In this document: positions 25,703 to 29,179 of the stretch, piece after piece
Position numbering within the stretch: position 1 is the first letter of the stretch
Layout: every line of letters begins with the position of its first letter
Origin: Erythrobacter donghaensis
GTDB taxonomy: Bacteria > Pseudomonadota > Alphaproteobacteria > Sphingomonadales > Sphingomonadaceae
Length of the DNA: 29,179 nt
Direction: 5' to 3'
NCBI RefSeq assembly: GCF_001557325.1
Contig: NZ_LSJS01000044.1
Location: forward strand, 1 to 29,179
The notes under the pieces: model-generated
What the model was told of the DNA's origin: nothing
What the model saw: the letters and a program-made list of their open reading frames with translations, nothing else
Databases searched by the model: none
Position numbers and translations under genes: made by a program

Positions 25703-25739
25703 AATTAACATTGCTCTAGATTGGGTTAACCACCGTGGT
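25703..25739 (-). promoter_or_regulatory. AT-rich patch, possible promoter/operator of the glycan cluster
   Basis: This is the only AT-rich stretch in the 151-bp gap between the SnoaL-like gene and the seven-gene cluster. In the leftward sense TTAACC precedes TTAATT by a short 15-base spacer. GGTTAACC (25724-25731) and ACCAC-C-GTGGT (25729-25739) are overlapping palindromes. No terminator is visible, so transcription may also read through from the genes to the right. Confidence 0.3.
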
Positions 25740-25751
25740 CTCAGGCCGGTC

Positions 25752-26138
25752 TCAGACCCGCGCGGCGACCTCGGCTGCGTCGAAATAGTGGATGCGCAAG
25801 CTCCGCAGCAGCCCGTCCTCGAAGGTGCCCGCCTCGCAGATCGTCTGGGTGAAGGGCTCGGTGCCGTCCTTGGGGTGCATGGTGAGGCGGATGACCATCA
25901 CCGCGTACGCGTCGCCCCCGGTGCAGTCGAGGATTTCGAGATCGGTATTCGCCCAGGTGCCGTACATTGCCGCGGCACAGCGCTGGAGCGCGTCCCTGCC
26001 CCGCCACTCGCCCGCGAATGGCAGGCTATTGGCCTCGTAGAGCACGAAATCGGGGTGGATCAGCGCCTCCACCGCCGCCCAGTCGCGGGTGCCGGCGGTG
26101 GCATAGACCTTCGCCAGCATGTCACGAGGTGAAGTCAT
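25752..26138 (-). CDS. SnoaL/NTF2-like protein
   Basis: A 128-residue protein of the cone-shaped alpha+beta NTF2 superfamily. It opens with a helix followed by RDWAAVEALIHPDFVLYEANS and continues with FAGEWRGRDAL, the typical start of SnoaL-like proteins. The superfamily includes small isomerases, hydratases and cyclases as well as binding proteins, so the reaction is not predictable. The start overlaps the lipoyl protein stop by 4 nt (ATGA), so it belongs to the same transcription unit. This tight coupling suggests that it acts on the substrate or product of the TPP-dependent enzyme. Confidence 0.8.
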   Translation of the reverse strand: MTSPRDMLAKVYATAGTRDWAAVEALIHPDFVLYEANSLPFAGEWRGRDALQRCAAAMYGTWANTDLEILDCTGGDAYAVMVIRLTMHPKDGTEPFTQTICEAGTFEDGLLRSLRIHYFDAAEVAARV

Positions 26139-26368
26139 TCCTCAATGGTGCCGATCAGATCGCCGACCTTGTAGACCGCGCCTTCCTCGCCGGTGGGGCG
26201 GATGATCCCGGAGGCCTGGGCCTCGATCTCGGTGGTGCTCTTGTCGGTCTCGACGGTGTAGATGATGTCGCCCTTCTCGACGCGCTCCCCGTCGCCGAAC
26301 ATCCATTCGACGAGGGTCATTTCGACGGCGCTCATGCCGAGCTTGGGGATGCGGATTTCGGATGCCAT
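26135..26368 (-). CDS. Free-standing lipoyl (biotinyl-lipoyl attachment) domain protein
   Basis: A 77-residue single lipoyl domain. It begins RIPKLGMSAVEMTL, as E2 subunits do, and carries the attachment lysine in ETDKS (Lys43) between the two conserved strands. In normal 2-oxoacid or acetoin dehydrogenase complexes this domain is the N-terminal part of the E2 acyltransferase. Here the catalytic E2 core is absent, and the next genes are a SnoaL-like protein and the glycan cluster. It may swing intermediates from E1 to an E2 encoded elsewhere, or to an unrelated acceptor enzyme. It shares one base with the E1 beta stop (TGATG). The ATG at 26368 is the only start that keeps the domain boundary. 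Confidence 0.9.
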   Translation of the reverse strand: MASEIRIPKLGMSAVEMTLVEWMFGDGERVEKGDIIYTVETDKSTTEIEAQASGIIRPTGEEGAVYKVGDLIGTIEE

Positions 26369-27354
26369 CAGAGCTTTCCTACGCTCGCCTTGATCTGTTC
26401 GACGATCTGCGGCTTGGTCGGGATCCACGCCTGTTCCAAGTGGCTGGCGAAGGGCACCGCCGAGAAGGTCCCGCCGATGCGCCTGACCGGCCCCTTGAGG
26501 TCGTCCCAGCACTTTTCCTGGATGTTCGCCGCCAGCTCCGCGCCGGTGCCGAAGGGGCGGACCGCCTCGTGCAGGGTCAGCGCGCGGCCGGTCTTGCGGA
26601 CGGACGCGAGCACGGTCGCCTCGTCGTAGGGGGCGATGGTGCGAAGATCGACGACCTCGACGCTGATGCCTTCCTTCGCAAGGTCATCCGCCACCGCCAG
26701 CGCATCGAGCACCGTGCGGCCATAGGTGATGATCGAGATGTCGGTCCCCTCCCGCGCGATCGCCGCCTTGCCGAGCGGGACGCGGTAGCCCGGGCCGGGA
26801 TCTTCAGCCTTGAGGCCATAGCACAGGATATTCTCGATGAAGATGACCGGATCGTTGGCGTCGATGCTCGCCCGCAACAGCCCGCGCGCGTCGGCGGGGT
26901 TGCTCGGCGTCACCACGTGGATGCCTGCCACGTGGGCGAACCACGCCTCGAGCATGTCCGAGTGCTGCCCGCCGAAGCCGACGCCGACGCCGGTGGTGGT
27001 GCGGATCACGATCGGGCACGGGGTCTGCCCGCCGCTCATGAACCTGAGCTTGGCCGCGTGGTTGACGATCTGGTCCATGCACACGCCGACGAAGTTCATC
27101 AGCATGATCTCGGCAATCGGGCGCTGGCCCGCAAGCGCCGCGCCCACTGCCGCGCCGACGATGGCCGTCTCGGAAATCGGCGTCGCGCGGATTCGGTGTT
27201 CGCCGTATTTCTCGGTGAGCCCTTGGGTGACCTTGAACACCCCGCCGCCCTGCTTGGCGGAAACGTCCTCGCCGAGGCAGAAGACGCCCGGATCCTCCGC
27301 CATCGCCTCGTCGATCGCGAGGTTGAGCGCCTGGGTCATGGTGATCTGGGCCAT
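26368..27354 (-). CDS. TPP-dependent dehydrogenase E1 component, beta subunit
   Basis: A 328-residue beta subunit of an alpha2beta2 E1 enzyme (acetoin, pyruvate or branched-chain 2-oxoacid type). Conserved stretches include FCLGEDV, RIRATPISETAIVGAAVGAA, FGGQHSDMLEAWFAHVAG and DLRTIAPYDEATV with the C-terminal transketolase fold. The phrase GQHSDMLEAWFAHVAGIHVVTPS is shortened here to its key residues His-Ser and Phe-Ala-His, common to AcoB and PDH beta. It binds the aminopyrimidine half of TPP with its alpha partner encoded immediately upstream. The two genes share one base (TGATG). Substrate class cannot be settled from sequence alone; the acetoin dehydrogenase type is my first guess. Confidence 0.92.
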   Translation of the reverse strand: MAQITMTQALNLAIDEAMAEDPGVFCLGEDVSAKQGGGVFKVTQGLTEKYGEHRIRATPISETAIVGAAVGAALAGQRPIAEIMLMNFVGVCMDQIVNHAAKLRFMSGGQTPCPIVIRTTTGVGVGFGGQHSDMLEAWFAHVAGIHVVTPSNPADARGLLRASIDANDPVIFIENILCYGLKAEDPGPGYRVPLGKAAIAREGTDISIITYGRTVLDALAVADDLAKEGISVEVVDLRTIAPYDEATVLASVRKTGRALTLHEAVRPFGTGAELAANIQEKCWDDLKGPVRRIGGTFSAVPFASHLEQAWIPTKPQIVEQIKASVGKL

Positions 27355-28322
27355 CAGGCGGTCTCCTCCAGCACGTCCTTGTAGATTTCGTTCACGTCCG
27401 GCAGCGGCGCGGCGAGCGCGTGTTCGACCGCGGCGTTGATCTGCGCGTCGATGTCGGCGACGATCGCGTCGAGCTCCTCTTCGGTGAACTGGTGCTCCAG
27501 CATCACCTTCCTGAGCTTGGGCAGCGGGTCCTCGGCCTTCATCTCGGCGATGTGCTCGGGCGGCATATAGCTGAAGTCGGCGCCGAAGAAGTGGCCCATC
27601 ATGCGGTAGCACATGGCCTCGACCAGCGTCGGCCCCTCGCCGCGGCGGGCGCGGTCGACCGCTTCCTTCACGGCAGGGTAGATCTGGTGGACGTCGTTGC
27701 CGTCGACGGTGACGCCCGGCATCCCGTAGCCCGCCGCACGACTGGCGATGTTGGGGCTGTCGGTGTGATCGGCATAGGCCGTGTGTTCGCCGTAGCGGTT
27801 GTTCTGGCACAGGAACACCACCGGCAGCTTGTAGAGCTGGGCCATGTTCATCGCCTCGTGGAAGCCGCCGATATTGGCCGCCCCGTCGCCGAAGCTGACC
27901 AGCGTCACGCGGCCATCGCCGTTGTTCTGGCTCGCCATGGCGAGGCCGTTGGCGATGGGGAGGCCGCTGCCGACCACGCCGGTGGTCACCATGATCCCGG
28001 TCTCGGGATCGGTGATGTGCATGGTGCCGCCCTTGCCCTTGCAGGTGCCGGTCGCCTTGCCGAGACATTCGCCCCACCACTTTTCCATCGGGATGCCCTT
28101 GGCGGTCTGCTCGCCCTGCCCGCGATAGGTGCAGACGACGTAATCGTCCTTCTCCAGCGCCGCCATCGCCGCGGCCGAGACCAGCTCCTGCCCGCGCACG
28201 CAGTAATACATCACCGCGACCTTGCCGCCCATCAGCAGCTCACGGAACTTCTCGTCGGTGCGGTTCACCTTCATCGTGCGGGTGTAGATGTCGAGCAGCT
28301 TGTCGCGGTCGATCTGCGCCAT
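27354..28322 (-). CDS. TPP-dependent dehydrogenase E1 component, alpha subunit
   Basis: A 322-residue alpha subunit. The thiamine diphosphate motif begins GDGAANIGGFHEAMN and ends QNN after about 28 residues, the expected GDG-x(24-30)-NN. Further family features are YRGQGEQTAKG, GKGGTMHI, and NRYGEHTAYADHT near the phosphorylation-loop region. Length and motifs match AcoA (acetoin dehydrogenase alpha) and bacterial PDH/BCKDH alpha. It decarboxylates or cleaves a 2-oxo or acetoin-like substrate and passes the two-carbon or acyl unit to a lipoyl domain. AAGAAGG lies 9 bases before the ATG. The gap to the SDR gene before it is 26 bases, and the beta subunit follows with a 1-nt overlap. Confidence 0.92.
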   Translation of the reverse strand: MAQIDRDKLLDIYTRTMKVNRTDEKFRELLMGGKVAVMYYCVRGQELVSAAAMAALEKDDYVVCTYRGQGEQTAKGIPMEKWWGECLGKATGTCKGKGGTMHITDPETGIMVTTGVVGSGLPIANGLAMASQNNGDGRVTLVSFGDGAANIGGFHEAMNMAQLYKLPVVFLCQNNRYGEHTAYADHTDSPNIASRAAGYGMPGVTVDGNDVHQIYPAVKEAVDRARRGEGPTLVEAMCYRMMGHFFGADFSYMPPEHIAEMKAEDPLPKLRKVMLEHQFTEEELDAIVADIDAQINAAVEHALAAPLPDVNEIYKDVLEETA

Positions 28323-28348
28323 GTGTTTACGCCTTCTTGGAGGGGGAG

Positions 28349-29113
28349 TTAGAACTGGACGCGCTGCGTGAAGCCGCCGTCCACCACGATGTTCGCGCCG
28401 GTCATGTAAGGCACCGCGGGGCTCGCCACGAAGACGATCGCCTTGGCAACCTCGACCGGCTCGCCGAAGCGGCCCGTGGGCATCTTGGCGAGGGTCGCAT
28501 CGAAGAGCGGCTTCATGTGCTCCTCGATGATCTCCCAGTTGCCGCCCTTGTAGTAGATCGCGCCCGGGCTGACGGTGTTCACGCGGATGCCCTTCGCCGC
28601 CATCGCCTGCGAAAGCTGCGAGGCATAGGTGATCAGCGCGGCCTTGATCGCGTTGAAGGGGTTGGGGGCGATGAAGGTCTCGAGCGCGGCGGTGCTCGAC
28701 AGCATCACGATCGAGCCAGTGCCCGAGGCCTCAAGGTAAGGCGTGAGCGTCTCGACCGCATAGGCCGCGCCCTTCAAGTCCATGTCGAGGCACGCCTGCC
28801 AGTCCCCCGCCCCGCCGGTGCCCGAGGCGGACGCGGTGTGGACAAAGATGTCGCACCCGCCGAGTTCGGCGACGGCCTTCTCCAGCCACGCCTGGTAGGC
28901 CTCGGTGCCCGACGCCATGTCGAAGACTTCGGCGAAGACCTTGCCCGGCCCGGCCGCGTCGATCTCGGCGACGGCTGCGGCGATCTTGTCTTCCTTGCGG
29001 CTGAAAAAGGCGACGTCGGCGCCCTCGGCCGCAAACAGCTTCAAGGACTGGAGGCCAAGGCCATGCGCCCCGCCGTTCATGATGACCTTCTTGCCCTTCA
29101 ATCCCAGATCCAT
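28349..29113 (-). CDS. SDR-family protein lacking the catalytic tyrosine
   Basis: A 254-residue classical-length short-chain dehydrogenase/reductase. The cofactor loop is GGAHGLG (14-20), the NNAG-like strand end reads VHTASASG, the serine strand is VMLSS (Ser139/Ser140), and the C-terminal VSPGAI and VVDGGFT are typical. The active-site signature Y-x3-K reads Phe153-Asn-Ala-Ile-Lys157, and the codon TTC is clear. Normal hydride transfer should be impaired unless another residue acts as the acid/base. The ATG at 29113 is preferred over 29131 because GGAGAGG lies about 5 bases upstream. It heads the TPP/lipoyl block and may have become a binding or isomerase-like protein. Confidence 0.85.
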   Translation of the reverse strand: MDLGLKGKKVIMNGGAHGLGLQSLKLFAAEGADVAFFSRKEDKIAAAVAEIDAAGPGKVFAEVFDMASGTEAYQAWLEKAVAELGGCDIFVHTASASGTGGAGDWQACLDMDLKGAAYAVETLTPYLEASGTGSIVMLSSTAALETFIAPNPFNAIKAALITYASQLSQAMAAKGIRVNTVSPGAIYYKGGNWEIIEEHMKPLFDATLAKMPTGRFGEPVEVAKAIVFVASPAVPYMTGANIVVDGGFTQRVQF

Positions 29114-29179
29114 GACGCCTCTCCCCGGCATTTGCTTGTGGCCTGAGGGGATAGCCGAGTGGGGGGGCGGGGCGTATCG
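29114..29179. other. Window edge, upstream of the SDR-like gene
   Basis: Sixty-six bases containing the ribosome binding site of the SDR-like gene and a G-rich run near 29160-29175. No promoter can be supported from this short piece. Confidence 0.4.

Overview
The window is GC-rich DNA with dense, often overlapping genes. Its content suggests an alphaproteobacterium of the order Sphingomonadales, probably an Erythrobacter/Porphyrobacter-type organism. That placement rests on my recollection of gene families and base composition, not on a marker gene. No rRNA, tRNA, insertion sequence, phage gene or CRISPR array is visible.

Left part (1-11.1 kb), mostly housekeeping. A lipoprotein gene cut by the window edge and a 3-oxoacid CoA-transferase A subunit run leftward. 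A 520-bp gap follows, holding an orphan intrinsic terminator that looks like the end of a small RNA. Then come a CDC48/p97-type double AAA+ ATPase (+), DNA polymerase I (-), a small acidic lipoprotein (+) with a clear promoter and terminator, a class A beta-lactamase-like serine hydrolase (-), and a large secreted DUF305-LVIVD fusion protein (+). A 31-bp palindromic element lies just behind polA and the fusion gene, in the same orientation relative to each gene (30 of 31 bases identical). A half copy follows the hydroxylase gene near 15.9 kb.

Middle part (11.4-15.6 kb), an accessory-looking island. It holds a WYL transcriptional regulator, an unrecognised protein resembling the N-terminal part of some AAA ATPases, a uracil-DNA-glycosylase-fold protein, and a DUF2779 protein that joins a Cas4/RecB-like nuclease half to a DnaQ-like exonuclease half. 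Two leftward genes carry the same 18-bp dyad site at 23-24 bp before their start codons. This points to one regulon, plausibly controlled by the WYL protein, and possibly to a DNA-damage or defence function (inference).

Right part (15.9-29.1 kb), all on the minus strand. Reading leftward, the first block is an SDR-fold protein whose catalytic tyrosine position is Phe, TPP-dependent dehydrogenase E1 alpha and E1 beta, a free-standing lipoyl domain and a SnoaL/NTF2-like protein. After a 151-bp gap comes a seven-gene block in which each start overlaps the previous stop by 4 or 8 nt: epimerase-like Rossmann protein, sugar isomerase-like TIM barrel, GT2-like membrane protein, FAD oxidoreductase, polytopic membrane protein, GtrA and a GT2-GT-C fusion. 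A fatty acid hydroxylase follows. The seven-gene block reads as a glycan-decoration pathway of the GtrA/B/C type in which the cytoplasmic (B) and periplasmic (C) transferases are one polypeptide. The neighbouring TPP/lipoyl block may supply an unusual sugar or acyl unit, but that link is speculative.
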